From contig CAJWEV010000002.1 in assembly GCA_913031575.1 (NCBI GenBank), positions 1-64,000 of the forward strand: a DNA stretch of 64,000 nt, in the 5' to 3' direction. Below, one piece after another: positions 18,920-26,525 of the stretch. The stretch's first letter is position 1. Each line of letters opens with the position of its first letter. Origin of the DNA: an uncultured Halieaceae bacterium. GTDB lineage: Bacteria > Pseudomonadota > Gammaproteobacteria > Pseudomonadales > Halieaceae. Made by a program: the position numbers and the translations under genes. The notes beneath the pieces are model-generated. The model did not search any database. It was not told the DNA's origin and saw only the letters and a list, made by a program, of their open reading frames with translations.

Positions 18920-20638
18920 CTAGAAATAGGTCAGGCTTAGCATACATAAAATACCTACTGAGTAAGCCAGCGAAATAGGAAAGCCAAAGCGCAGGTAGTC
19001 GCCTCGGGTATAGCCACCAATGTTTTGAACTATCAAGTTCGTGGCATAACCATAGGGCGTCAAAAACGATCCGCTTGCCGCAAATGCAACTGCTAGAACA
19101 AAGGGCATAACGTCCGCACTCAGGCTTTGGGCAAGTCCGTATGCTATGGGAAACATTAGGGCAGCGGCCGCATTATTGGTGACCAACTCGGTCAGTGCCA
19201 AGGTGAGGAAAAAAATGATGATGAGAGCGATGAATGGCGTCTGGTCCGCCAATATCGGCATAATCAATGACATACAGGTACTGATCAGTCCCGAATCCAC
19301 CAGCGACTGAGCAAGCACAAGCGCCGAGGCAACCAAAATCCAGATATCGAAGGGAAAACGTCGGCGCAAATCATCGACACTGACAAGATCACTGAACCAT
19401 AGGCCTACCAACAGAGCCAACAGACCGCCCGACAAGCTGAGACCGCCCGAGGCCGACAGTGCAATGATGCCCACTAGGGCGGCGGTCACCATAACGCCCT
19501 GCTTGGAGTCCATGAGTCGAATGTCCAGATCGTCTGACAATAAGTAAAAGTTTTTGCCAAGATTTTTCCTTTGAATGAAGTCCTCGCCTGTAGCTAAGAC
19601 CAATAAATCCCCCGCCTTCAACGCTGTGCGTCCCAACTTTCCACTTACCGCTTCACCGTCCCGCTGCAAACCGACGATCGCCGCGTCAAAACGCGCTCTA
19701 AATCCAAGCTCTTTAGGCGTTCGCCCATTAATCACCGCCCCGGGAGCAATGATCACCTCTTTCAGGGAGGGTTGCATTAGGCCCTCCTCGCTGGCAAACG
19801 TAGTGAGACCGCGAATTTGTGTTAGTCGTGACGCATCCTTGATGTCCCCAACAAAATTGAGGCGATCGCCGTCCAATAAGACCTCACCCGGAGAGACGGC
19901 GGTAATTATTTGACCCCCACGGATAATCTCGCCCAGATATAGCGTTTCAAGCTCGCGTAGTCCTGCATCGCGAACCGTCATACCGACTAGATCGCCGCCA
20001 CGCTCTACGACTGCTTCTAAAACGTACTCGCTTTGCTTTTCTTGGACGATTGCTCGCTTAGGCAATCTCGAAGATATTAGTACCAGTAGTGTGCAGACGC
20101 CAAGAACCACAGGGCCAGCCACCCATAGAAAATCGAAGAAAGCGAGGCCACTACCACGTCGATCGGCTAGAAAGCTACTAACAATGAGGTTAGTCGAGGT
20201 GCCAATTAGGGTCAGTGTGCCGCCGAGAATGGCAGAGTAAGAGAGAGGTAACAACAATTGTGAGGGTAAATGATAGCGACTGCGTCTTAGTACCTGCACC
20301 AAAGCCGCGACAATGGCCGTGTTATTAAAGAAGGCCGAGGTAGATGCAGCAATGGCTGCAATTCGTGCCACCGCAATGTACCGGTTAGGCGTATCAATGC
20401 GTTGTGAGAGTAAACCCAACCAAGGAAGACGCTCCAGCGCAACGGCGCAAAGCATCAACAGAATGAGAGTCACCAAACCCTCATTCGCCGCTTTTGCCCA
20501 AAAGACATCAGGTTTTATCAGACCAGCCAGCAAACAAGTGATAGCAGCGATCAAAAAAAGCACTGTGGCACTGAATCGCGAAAACACCAGCCCAACAAAA
20601 AGCGCCGCTAAAATCGCACCTGCGTAAACCGTATCCAT
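18920..20638 (-). CDS. SLC13-family permease with two TrkA-C domains
   Basis: A 572-residue inner-membrane transporter. Two halves of hydrophobic helices (residues about 1-195 and 385-572) flank a soluble insert. The motifs ASTSAFFNNTAIVAAL with GGTLTLIGTSTNLIV in the first half and ELVTNNAAAALMFPIAYGLA with SFLTPYGYATNLIV in the second are the repeated SNT-type signatures of the divalent anion:Na+ symporter/ion-transporter superfamily. The insert contains two RCK_C/TrkA-C-like units (ERGGDLVGMTVRDAGL; IIAPGAVINGRTPKELGF), which are thought to sense ligand. Members of this architecture move sulfate, dicarboxylates or other anions; the substrate here is not deducible. Alone on its strand, convergent with the CHAD-like gene. 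Confidence 0.88.
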   Translation of the reverse strand: MDTVYAGAILAALFVGLVFSRFSATVLFLIAAITCLLAGLIKPDVFWAKAANEGLVTLILLMLCAVALERLPWLGLLSQRIDTPNRYIAVARIAAIAASTSAFFNNTAIVAALVQVLRRSRYHLPSQLLLPLSYSAILGGTLTLIGTSTNLIVSSFLADRRGSGLAFFDFLWVAGPVVLGVCTLLVLISSRLPKRAIVQEKQSEYVLEAVVERGGDLVGMTVRDAGLRELETLYLGEIIRGGQIITAVSPGEVLLDGDRLNFVGDIKDASRLTQIRGLTTFASEEGLMQPSLKEVIIAPGAVINGRTPKELGFRARFDAAIVGLQRDGEAVSGKLGRTALKAGDLLVLATGEDFIQRKNLGKNFYLLSDDLDIRLMDSKQGVMVTAALVGIIALSASGGLSLSGGLLALLVGLWFSDLVSVDDLRRRFPFDIWILVASALVLAQSLVDSGLISTCMSLIMPILADQTPFIALIIIFFLTLALTELVTNNAAAALMFPIAYGLAQSLSADVMPFVLAVAFAASGSFLTPYGYATNLIVQNIGGYTRGDYLRFGFPISLAYSVGILCMLSLTYF

Positions 20639-20785
20639 TTCAGCCCCTGTCCCATAGACGCAGAATACCGCTAATTCCTCGAGCTGGACAATTGGGACAC
20701 AGGATTCGCGCTGCGCTCAACTAAGCACTAATATTTAGAAGTCATTGTAATCGACAAGATGTCGTAACCAAAAAGGAATAAATAT

Positions 20786-21157
20786 ATGTTGGCATATACC
20801 ACGCTCGGCGCATCAGACCTTGAAGCCGCCGTCGAATTCTACGGTGCACTCACGGAAACCATGGGCTGGAAAAAGATTATGGGAACGGATCGCATCGTCT
20901 TTTTCGGCTCCTCCATGAGCGAAGCGTGCCTTGCTATCTGCACACCCTACGACGAGCAGGCACCGACGTCAGGCAATGGTGTCATGGTCGCGTTTCATGG
21001 AGGCAGCAAAGAAGGCGTCGACGCGCTATATGCCAAAGCGATCTCACTAGGTGCCACCTGTGATGGCGAACCGGGTCAGCGTATCCCTAATGTGTTCTAC
21101 GGCGCCTACGTGAGAGATGCCGAGGGGAATAAGCTCTGTTTCTGCCATTTTGGCTAG
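20786..21157 (+). CDS. VOC (glyoxalase/bleomycin-resistance fold) protein
   Basis: A 123-residue single-domain vicinal-oxygen-chelate protein. It begins YTTLGASDLEAAVEFYGAL, has the paired beta-alpha-beta-beta-beta halves, and ends with FYGAYVRDAEGNKLCFCHFG, the usual position of the last metal ligand. The specific reaction is unknown; members include glyoxalase I-like lyases and dioxygenases. AAGGA precedes the ATG. Its TAG overlaps the stop codon of the DUF501 gene on the other strand (shared CTAG). Confidence 0.85.
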   Translation: MLAYTTLGASDLEAAVEFYGALTETMGWKKIMGTDRIVFFGSSMSEACLAICTPYDEQAPTSGNGVMVAFHGGSKEGVDALYAKAISLGATCDGEPGQRIPNVFYGAYVRDAEGNKLCFCHFG

Positions 21158-21714
21158 CCCAAAGACGGCTCACTAGACTGAATAAGTGAGCAAGGCTTGG
21201 GATGAACGTCCGCGAGCAGCTGATCAACGACCTCACCCACGCAGTTGGGCACCACCATATGCGCCGCATACCAAGTGTGGAAACACCGGATGCGATCAGG
21301 CTCACTGATGCCACCAATACCGCGCTTGGAAAGTGCAGACAGCATATTTTTGGATGCAAGAAGCTCGCGCTCCTCATCGAGGAGGTAACCATCTCTTAAG
21401 GTAATATGTGCATCATGATCCTGCTGCATACGTTGTCTAAAAAGAGCATTGACGTCGATTTCAGACTGCACCCGAGCGATCCATCCTGCGGCTTCTAAAC
21501 GATCGATATTGAGAGATAGCTCGGCATCAATCAACCAATAGAGCGTAGGAAAGGGCTTTCCGTCTATGATTGAGCTAACCCGAATACTGGCTGGCAGACC
21601 CTCGGCGTTAAATGCTGCAACGTCACAAAACCCCCTCGGTTCTCGCCCCAAACGTTTGGCAACGAATCCTTGCCACCGAGTAACACGCTCATCACTTTTT
21701 TCTACTTGAGTCAT
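21154..21714 (-). CDS. DUF501 family protein
   Basis: A 186-residue protein of the uncharacterised DUF501 family. Visible family traits are PRGFCDVAAFNAEGLPA, IDGKPFPTLYWLIDAELS, LNIDRLEAAGWI, and near the end GIGGISEPDRIRCFHTWYAAH followed by VVPNCVGEVVDQLL, with conserved Cys and His residues that could bind metal. Function is unknown. The frame extends to 21933, but that part is antisense to the cobalamin riboswitch, so the ATG at 21714 (MTQVEKSDERVTRW) is preferred. It is divergent from the B12 operon, sharing the control region. Confidence 0.8.
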   Translation of the reverse strand: MTQVEKSDERVTRWQGFVAKRLGREPRGFCDVAAFNAEGLPASIRVSSIIDGKPFPTLYWLIDAELSLNIDRLEAAGWIARVQSEIDVNALFRQRMQQDHDAHITLRDGYLLDEERELLASKNMLSALSKRGIGGISEPDRIRCFHTWYAAHMVVPNCVGEVVDQLLADVHPKPCSLIQSSEPSLG

Positions 21715-21740
21715 GCGCGCAACCCTAGCATAAAAGATGA

Positions 21741-21769
21741 TTGACTCGCCCCTGTAGAGCGCGTACCGT
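21741..21769 (+). promoter_or_regulatory. candidate sigma-70 promoter of the B12 operon
   Basis: TTGACT (21741-21746) and TACCGT (21764-21769) are separated by exactly 17 bases and lie just upstream of the first riboswitch bases, so transcription would begin around 21776. The -35 is good and the -10 weak; this is an inference from sequence alone. Confidence 0.4.
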
Positions 21770-21774
21770 GCGCG

Positions 21775-21895
21775 GCTTAGGTGCCTACAGGTGTTTTGCC
21801 CGGGTAGGTTAAAAGGGAAGTCTGGATGAGCCAGCGCTGCCCCCGCAACGGTAGAGATAGCTAACACTATCAGAGCCCGATACCTGCCTACGAAA
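21775..21895 (+). promoter_or_regulatory. cobalamin (adenosylcobalamin-type) riboswitch
   Basis: The core elements of a cobalamin riboswitch occur in order: GGTGCC near the 5' end, a GGGAAG segment, the invariant GCTGCCCCCGCAAC (21836-21849), and the B12 box AGCCCGATACCTGCC (21874-21888), with closing stem halves TAGG (about 21778) and CCTA (21887-21890). It precedes a btuB-type receptor, cobO and a membrane protein gene, the classic context for repression by intracellular cobalamin. The exact ends are approximate. Confidence 0.93.
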
Positions 21896-21976
21896 ATAAC
21901 CCAATGGCGCGGTGGGCTCCAGCAGGGAGTCAAGGCCGTTCGCTGTTACTGCGCCTCACTTCTTTGCACGTTCACC

Positions 21977-21995
21977 GCTCCTGTAAACATGGAGC
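21977..21995 (+). promoter_or_regulatory. Shine-Dalgarno-masking hairpin (riboswitch expression platform)
   Basis: GCTCC (21977-21981) can pair with GGAGC (21991-21995), placing the GGAG ribosome-binding site of the receptor gene, five bases before its ATG, inside a hairpin. An earlier CTCC...GGAG pair around 21916-21929 could compete. This suggests control of translation initiation rather than a terminator; no U-tract follows. Confidence 0.5.
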
Positions 21996-21999
21996 TAAA

Positions 22000-23859
22000 A
22001 TGAACAAACTAACACGAGTCATTCCCCTTACGGCATCAGTCACGTTTCTCTCCCAACTCGCGCTTGCCAATCAGATCGAAGAAACTGTAGTCGTTGCTGA
22101 TCGAGTGGGCACTGCAATCGAGTCGCTCGCCGTCTCTGTAAATGTAATGGATCGCGAGCTTATTAATGCCCTGGGTTCAGCTACATTGCCTCAATTGCTA
22201 AGATCACAAGTCGGAATCTCCACAACGCAGAACGGAGGTATTGGAGCTGTCAGTGGCATTCGTGTGCGTGGGCAAGATGCTTTTAGGACGCGCGTCCTCA
22301 TCGACGGTATCGATGTCAGTGACCCCTCTTCACCACAGATTGCGCCGCGAATGGAACACATACTCGCGGGCTCCTTGGAGCGGATCGAGATACTCCGAGG
22401 CACCCAAGGTCTGCTGTGGGGTGCAGATGCCGGCGGTGTAGTCGCACTTACCAGTCGACGAGGTAACGAACGCCCTAACATTAATATCTCAGCGGAGCGT
22501 GGCGGCTATGGTTTTGAAGCAGAGTCCGTCGCAGTGAGCACTGGTAGTATGTCATTCGGTGAGGTTTCTGCTGTTCTCAATCAGGTTGAGGTGGATGGCT
22601 TTAACGCACTTAGGGGCGATACCCTGCTCGCCGACAACGACGGCTACGACAATGACAGCTACCAGCTGAGTTACACGACACCGGAGTGGGATGGTTGGTC
22701 AGCTACGCTGAGTGCTCGCGAGGTAGACGCAGAAGCGGATTACGATAGCTGTGGACGATTCGACGAGAACTTCAGCTTCATATCAAGCAACGATTGCTCT
22801 GACGGTTATAAAAATGAGACGCAAGGCATGATCGTGAGTCACCGGGGCGAGGGACACTCAACGGAGCTTAACGCAAGTAAAAGTGAAAGCGATCGCGCGT
22901 ACTACACCGATGATATTTTCCAGTTCGCGCTCGAGGGCGTAAATGAACAAGCCTCGCTGATACACAACCGCACGCTCACTGAAAGCATGGATGTCACTGT
23001 TGGAATCGACTTAAGCGAGCAAAGCTACGACGACGGCTTTGGCACCGCAAGAAGCCGAGATAATGATGGCATGTTTATAAACGTCCGGCAGACGGGTGAA
23101 ACTGCTACCCTATCAGCAGCCATTCGCAGCGATGACAATGAGGACTTCGGTCGCCATACGTCCTGGCGACTCACCACATTGACCAAGATGGGTTTTGAGG
23201 GTTTAGCATTTAAGGCAGCGTTCGGTACTGGGTTTCGAGCGCCCTCGCCTTATGAAGTAGGGTCAAACCAATCACCCTTTGCACTACCTGAAGCTAGAGA
23301 CAATGCGCTGCGGGAAGAGCAAAGCCAAGGTTGGGAGGTGGGACTCCGCGGCAAGCAGAACAGCATTGCTTGGGAGCTTACTTATTTCGATCAAGAGGTA
23401 AGCGATGCAATAATATATAGCTACAACCCTGCCTTGTTTGCAGGAGGATACATTCAGGTACCAGGCACAAGCGAGTTCACTGGTATCGAGGCTTCCGCTG
23501 CATTTACTATTAGTAAGGGACTAACGCTTGAGGGTTTCGCGACTGATCTGAGCGCGAAAGACGCGACAGGTAATTCGCTTCCGTATCGACCGGAAGTCAC
23601 AGCTCAAATCTCTACTCGGTTCAGTGCCGATAAAACTCAATGGCTACTGCTCGCTCGATACACCGGTGATCGAGTTGACGGCTTCGGTACATCGCTTGGC
23701 GAGTACACCGTTTTGGACGCCTCATTCCGCTACACAATCACGGACAACCTCAGCGTCTCAGTGCGCGCTGAGAATCTTACGGACAAAGGTTACTCTGATA
23801 TCGTGGGCTATCGTAGCGCAGGAAGAACGCTCTACCTCGCCTTGCATGTATCCTTATAG
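22000..23859 (+). CDS. btuB: TonB-dependent vitamin B12 receptor (BtuB-like)
   Basis: A 619-residue outer-membrane receptor, close to the 614 of E. coli BtuB. The signal peptide is TASVTFLSQLALA; the mature N-terminus has a TonB-box-like EETVVVADRVG, then the plug domain (GIGAVSGIRVRGQDAFRTRV, LIDGIDVSDPSS, EILRGTQGLLWGADAGGVV) and a 22-strand-type barrel ending YLALHVSL with the aromatic/Leu C-terminus expected for barrel insertion. Placement after a cobalamin riboswitch supports B12/corrinoid uptake. I choose the ATG at 22000, which follows GGAG with five bases spacing. The TAG is directly followed by the cobO ribosome-binding region. Confidence 0.92.
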   Translation: MNKLTRVIPLTASVTFLSQLALANQIEETVVVADRVGTAIESLAVSVNVMDRELINALGSATLPQLLRSQVGISTTQNGGIGAVSGIRVRGQDAFRTRVLIDGIDVSDPSSPQIAPRMEHILAGSLERIEILRGTQGLLWGADAGGVVALTSRRGNERPNINISAERGGYGFEAESVAVSTGSMSFGEVSAVLNQVEVDGFNALRGDTLLADNDGYDNDSYQLSYTTPEWDGWSATLSAREVDAEADYDSCGRFDENFSFISSNDCSDGYKNETQGMIVSHRGEGHSTELNASKSESDRAYYTDDIFQFALEGVNEQASLIHNRTLTESMDVTVGIDLSEQSYDDGFGTARSRDNDGMFINVRQTGETATLSAAIRSDDNEDFGRHTSWRLTTLTKMGFEGLAFKAAFGTGFRAPSPYEVGSNQSPFALPEARDNALREEQSQGWEVGLRGKQNSIAWELTYFDQEVSDAIIYSYNPALFAGGYIQVPGTSEFTGIEASAAFTISKGLTLEGFATDLSAKDATGNSLPYRPEVTAQISTRFSADKTQWLLLARYTGDRVDGFGTSLGEYTVLDASFRYTITDNLSVSVRAENLTDKGYSDIVGYRSAGRTLYLALHVSL

Positions 23860-23868
23860 GTGGCTGCC

Positions 23869-24468
23869 ATGAACAAAGATGCCAAACACAAAGCGTCGAT
23901 GGAAAAACAGAAGTCCAGTGTTGACGCGTCTATCGCTGCTGCTGATAAAGATCAAAGTATTGTTTTATTGCTAACTGGCAACGGTAAAGGCAAGACCAGC
24001 TCCGCCTTTGGTATGGTGATGCGAGCTATGGGTTACGGTCAGCGCGTTGGCATTGTCCAGTTCATTAAAGGTGAGCAGCTGTCTGGCGAAGAGCTCTTCG
24101 CCCGCGAACACCTCCCTGCATATGATTTTTATCAGATGGGTACTGGCTTTACCTGGGACACGCAGAATCGCCAGGGCGATATCGAGGCAGCTGAACGCAC
24201 ATGGACCGAGGCGGCTCGGATGCTACAAGACCCTGCCTACGACCTGGTAGTGCTCGATGAAATCACCTACATGCTCTCGTTTGATTATCTTGATGAAGCA
24301 CAGATCATCAAAACCATCGAGGCGCGCCCAGAGCATCAGAGTGTTGTATTGACAGGGCGCGGCGGTGGGAGTGGTTTAAAAGCACTGGCGGACACCGTTT
24401 CCGAAGTCAAAGAGGTAAAACACGCGTTCCGTGTCGGTATCAAAGCTAGAAAAGGCGTTGATTACTAA
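23869..24468 (+). CDS. cobO: cob(I)yrinic acid a,c-diamide adenosyltransferase (CobO/BtuR)
   Basis: CobA/CobO/BtuR-type corrinoid adenosyltransferase, transferring adenosyl from ATP to reduced corrinoids, here probably after uptake rather than in de novo synthesis, since no other cob genes are near. It is a 199-residue P-loop protein: LLTGNGKGKTSSAFG (Walker A) followed by GYGQRVGIVQFIKG, LVVLDEITYML (Walker B region) and VVLTGRGG. The ATG at 23869 lies five bases after AGGTGG; a GTG at 23860 would add three residues. Second gene of the riboswitch-controlled run. Confidence 0.94.
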   Translation: MNKDAKHKASMEKQKSSVDASIAAADKDQSIVLLLTGNGKGKTSSAFGMVMRAMGYGQRVGIVQFIKGEQLSGEELFAREHLPAYDFYQMGTGFTWDTQNRQGDIEAAERTWTEAARMLQDPAYDLVVLDEITYMLSFDYLDEAQIIKTIEARPEHQSVVLTGRGGGSGLKALADTVSEVKEVKHAFRVGIKARKGVDY

Positions 24469-25065
24469 GTGCGCGGTTCCATTCACCCCGCGCTGCGTTT
24501 AAAGCCCTTCGTCGCTTACAAGTCGATTAACGCGTTTTTCCAGGGAGTGTGGGGGACAGCTTATGTCGCACTCATGGCGCCTTTACCCCCTGAGGCGTTC
24601 TCGTTGGGCCCACTTGCGTTCAGTCTAGGTCCACTGCTGGTTGCACTGGCCTACTCTCGACTCCTTAACCTGCACTGGTTTTTTCGAATATCAGTGAGTG
24701 TTGAGGTCATTGCGCTACTCAGCGTAGTGGCAGTTTTACTATATCCACAAAGCTTTTTACTCGCCGCCGGTGTCTACCTCGGTTTCCAGCTAGCGCTGAT
24801 GTTTGGCAACTACTTAGTCAGGCTCGAAACGCTGGTTATCGCAAAGGACAGCTTTAAACCCGTTGATATCGGTAAAACAATCGGCGCTCTGGCAGGTGCA
24901 CTTTTTGCGCTTGGATTTTATCAATGGGCCCGCAATTGGCTGGAGACCGAAGATACGCTGGCACTGATTCGGCACCTGCACTACCCTTTGCTAGTGGTGC
25001 AACTGAGTAATTTGTCGCTACTCATCGCCTCATTCGATCGAGACAAATTCGATCATCCGCTCTAG
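24469..25065 (+). CDS. unrecognised integral membrane protein in the B12 operon
   Basis: A 198-residue protein starting at GTG immediately after the cobO stop (TAAGTG), hence co-transcribed and probably coupled. About six hydrophobic segments alternate with short loops (for example LVALAYSRLLNLHWF, VEVIALLSVVAVLLY, AGVYLGFQLALMF). The pattern after KPFVAYKSINAFFQGVWG resembles the first six helices of a major-facilitator protein, but only half of one. There are no cysteines. No known B12 transporter (BtuC, BtuM, ECF CbrT) is recognisable. The operon context suggests a role in corrinoid passage or handling at the inner membrane; this is inference. Confidence 0.75.
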   Translation: MRGSIHPALRLKPFVAYKSINAFFQGVWGTAYVALMAPLPPEAFSLGPLAFSLGPLLVALAYSRLLNLHWFFRISVSVEVIALLSVVAVLLYPQSFLLAAGVYLGFQLALMFGNYLVRLETLVIAKDSFKPVDIGKTIGALAGALFALGFYQWARNWLETEDTLALIRHLHYPLLVVQLSNLSLLIASFDRDKFDHPL

Positions 25066-25085
25066 GCAGCAGACGATTGAGCAAC

Positions 25086-25871
25086 TCAATCTAGAAGCTC
25101 TGGCTGCTCACTTAGAATCACATCAAACAAGGGCTGACCACTGAACCAACCCGACAAGGTGCTGCCTACCTGCTTCTGAGTGTGAACCGCCATCTCGTGT
25201 GGGATTGGTTTCGGCTCCCCGACAGCCTCCGCAAGCAGTTGTGCTTGGCAGGTTCGCTCCATGGTGACGTACCACCACGTAGCCTCTTCAACTGATTGTC
25301 CGACAGTCAGGTGACCGTGATTTTTTAAGATGATCGCCTTCTTATTACCCAAGGTTTGAGCGAGTCGTTGACCCTCATCCATATCAACGACAACACCGTT
25401 GTAGTCATCTAACAGCGCATGATCACCATAGAATGAGCAAGCATCCTGAGTGAGCGGATCAAGTAAACGGCCCAGCGAGGCCCACGCTTTGCCATAGATA
25501 GAGTGCGCATGTGCCGCTGCCGTGACATCGGGACGCGCTGCATGAATCTGGCTATGAATGGTAAATGCTGCGCCATTGAGAATACCGCTTCCCTCAGCAA
25601 TATTGCCGTCGTGATCCACGCGGATCAAATCGGATACGCGCATCATTTTGAATGACCGGCCCATGGGATTGACCCAGAAGGTCTCGGGGTCGAGTGGGTC
25701 CCGAACAGTGATGTGCCCCGCCACGCCCTCATCGAATCCAAAACGACCGAAAATTCGCAGGGCCGCAGCCAAACGCTGCTTACGGAATAACTGTTCTTCC
25801 ACGGGGTTGCGTTCTATCTGTCCCATGTTCTCATCAACATTCATGATCAGATTATTGACTTGTTGGTTCAT
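25086..25871 (-). CDS. class II aldolase/adducin domain protein
   Basis: A 261-residue single-domain protein of the class II aldolase/adducin family, related to fuculose- and ribulose-5-phosphate aldolase/epimerases. The zinc-binding histidines appear as AAAHAHSIYGKAW and KNHGHLTVG, and GHITVRDPLDPETFWVNPMG marks the substrate-binding start. Many stand-alone members of this subgroup have no known substrate. It lies 11 bases downstream of an HxlR regulator gene on the same strand, so the two probably form an operon. Confidence 0.88.
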   Translation of the reverse strand: MNQQVNNLIMNVDENMGQIERNPVEEQLFRKQRLAAALRIFGRFGFDEGVAGHITVRDPLDPETFWVNPMGRSFKMMRVSDLIRVDHDGNIAEGSGILNGAAFTIHSQIHAARPDVTAAAHAHSIYGKAWASLGRLLDPLTQDACSFYGDHALLDDYNGVVVDMDEGQRLAQTLGNKKAIILKNHGHLTVGQSVEEATWWYVTMERTCQAQLLAEAVGEPKPIPHEMAVHTQKQVGSTLSGWFSGQPLFDVILSEQPELLD

Positions 25872-25882
25872 CGGCTAGATTC

Positions 25883-26431
25883 CTATCTTGTCCTTGTTTT
25901 TCGGTATTCGCCCGCGCGCTTGGGTAATTCAGCATCACTAGGTATGGGCAGCCCATGATCTTTTAAGTGTGCCACATAATGGGTGAGTTCGGTTCCCAGT
26001 TTCGTCGAGACCTCCTCGGGCTTTAGGTTCTCACCGCACGCGCTGCACGCCATCATCGGCTCACAATCCTGAGCGCAGCGGCTGTGCCAGTAAGTCATGG
26101 GAGGTCCATTTTGGTCTGCAAGCCATTGATCACCCCATTGACTCAAACTCATCAAAACAGGGTAAAGACCCAGTCCTTTGCGGGTTAAACGATACTCGAA
26201 GCGCTCTGGATTACGACTGTAGGGCACTCTGGTCATTACACCGGACTCGACTAATGAATTGAGTCGTTCCGTAAGTCGATGGCGAGTCACCCCCAGAGTC
26301 TTATGGAATCCCTCAAAACGGCGGGTCCCCTTAAAAGCATCTCTGATGATTAGAAGTGTCCAGCGCTCTCCCACAATAGAAAGCGCGCGAGCCACGGAAC
26401 ATACTTGTTCGTCTATATTTTCCCATTTCAT
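25883..26431 (-). CDS. HxlR-family transcriptional regulator with a C-terminal Cys-rich extension
   Basis: Winged helix-turn-helix regulator of 182 residues. The HxlR signature is CSVARALSIVGERWTLLIIRDAF, followed by RRFEGFHKTLGVTRHRLTERL (recognition helix) and YRLTRKGLGLYPVLMSLSQWG. The usual HxlR domain ends near residue 110; the extra 70 residues contain CAQDC and CSACGENL, which look like a small metal knuckle. The family senses redox or electrophiles through the N-terminal cysteine. Upstream of, and probably co-transcribed with, the aldolase-like gene. Confidence 0.88.
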   Translation of the reverse strand: MKWENIDEQVCSVARALSIVGERWTLLIIRDAFKGTRRFEGFHKTLGVTRHRLTERLNSLVESGVMTRVPYSRNPERFEYRLTRKGLGLYPVLMSLSQWGDQWLADQNGPPMTYWHSRCAQDCEPMMACSACGENLKPEEVSTKLGTELTHYVAHLKDHGLPIPSDAELPKRAGEYRKTRTR

Positions 26432-26476
26432 TTTGGAACTTTGCTTCTGTCAGCCAGGTTTGGCAAGACGCAACGC

Positions 26477-26506
26477 AAAAAAAAGCCCAGTCGGCTGACT
26501 GGGCTT
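26477..26506 (-). terminator. rho-independent terminator of aceA
   Basis: A perfect 10-base-pair stem (AAGCCCAGTC, 26483-26492, with GACTGGGCTT, 26497-26506) and a 4-base loop. Read on the minus strand it is followed by eight T residues. It lies 20 bases after the aceA stop codon and also insulates the HxlR gene. Confidence 0.92.
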
Positions 26507-26525
26507 AGCAAACAACTGGGCGTTA

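Noticed and set aside
21715-21933. N-terminal extension of the DUF501 reading frame with an apparent hydrophobic segment
   Set aside because: It is antisense to the cobalamin riboswitch and promoter, and the family similarity begins after the ATG at 21714.
21904-21999. Upstream extension of the btuB reading frame
   Set aside because: It runs through the riboswitch expression platform and lacks signal-peptide character; ATG at 22000 has a GGAG site and starts a good signal peptide.
24469-25065. Assignment of the membrane protein as BtuM
   Set aside because: Group I BtuM proteins need a conserved cysteine for cobalamin binding; this protein has no cysteine at all.
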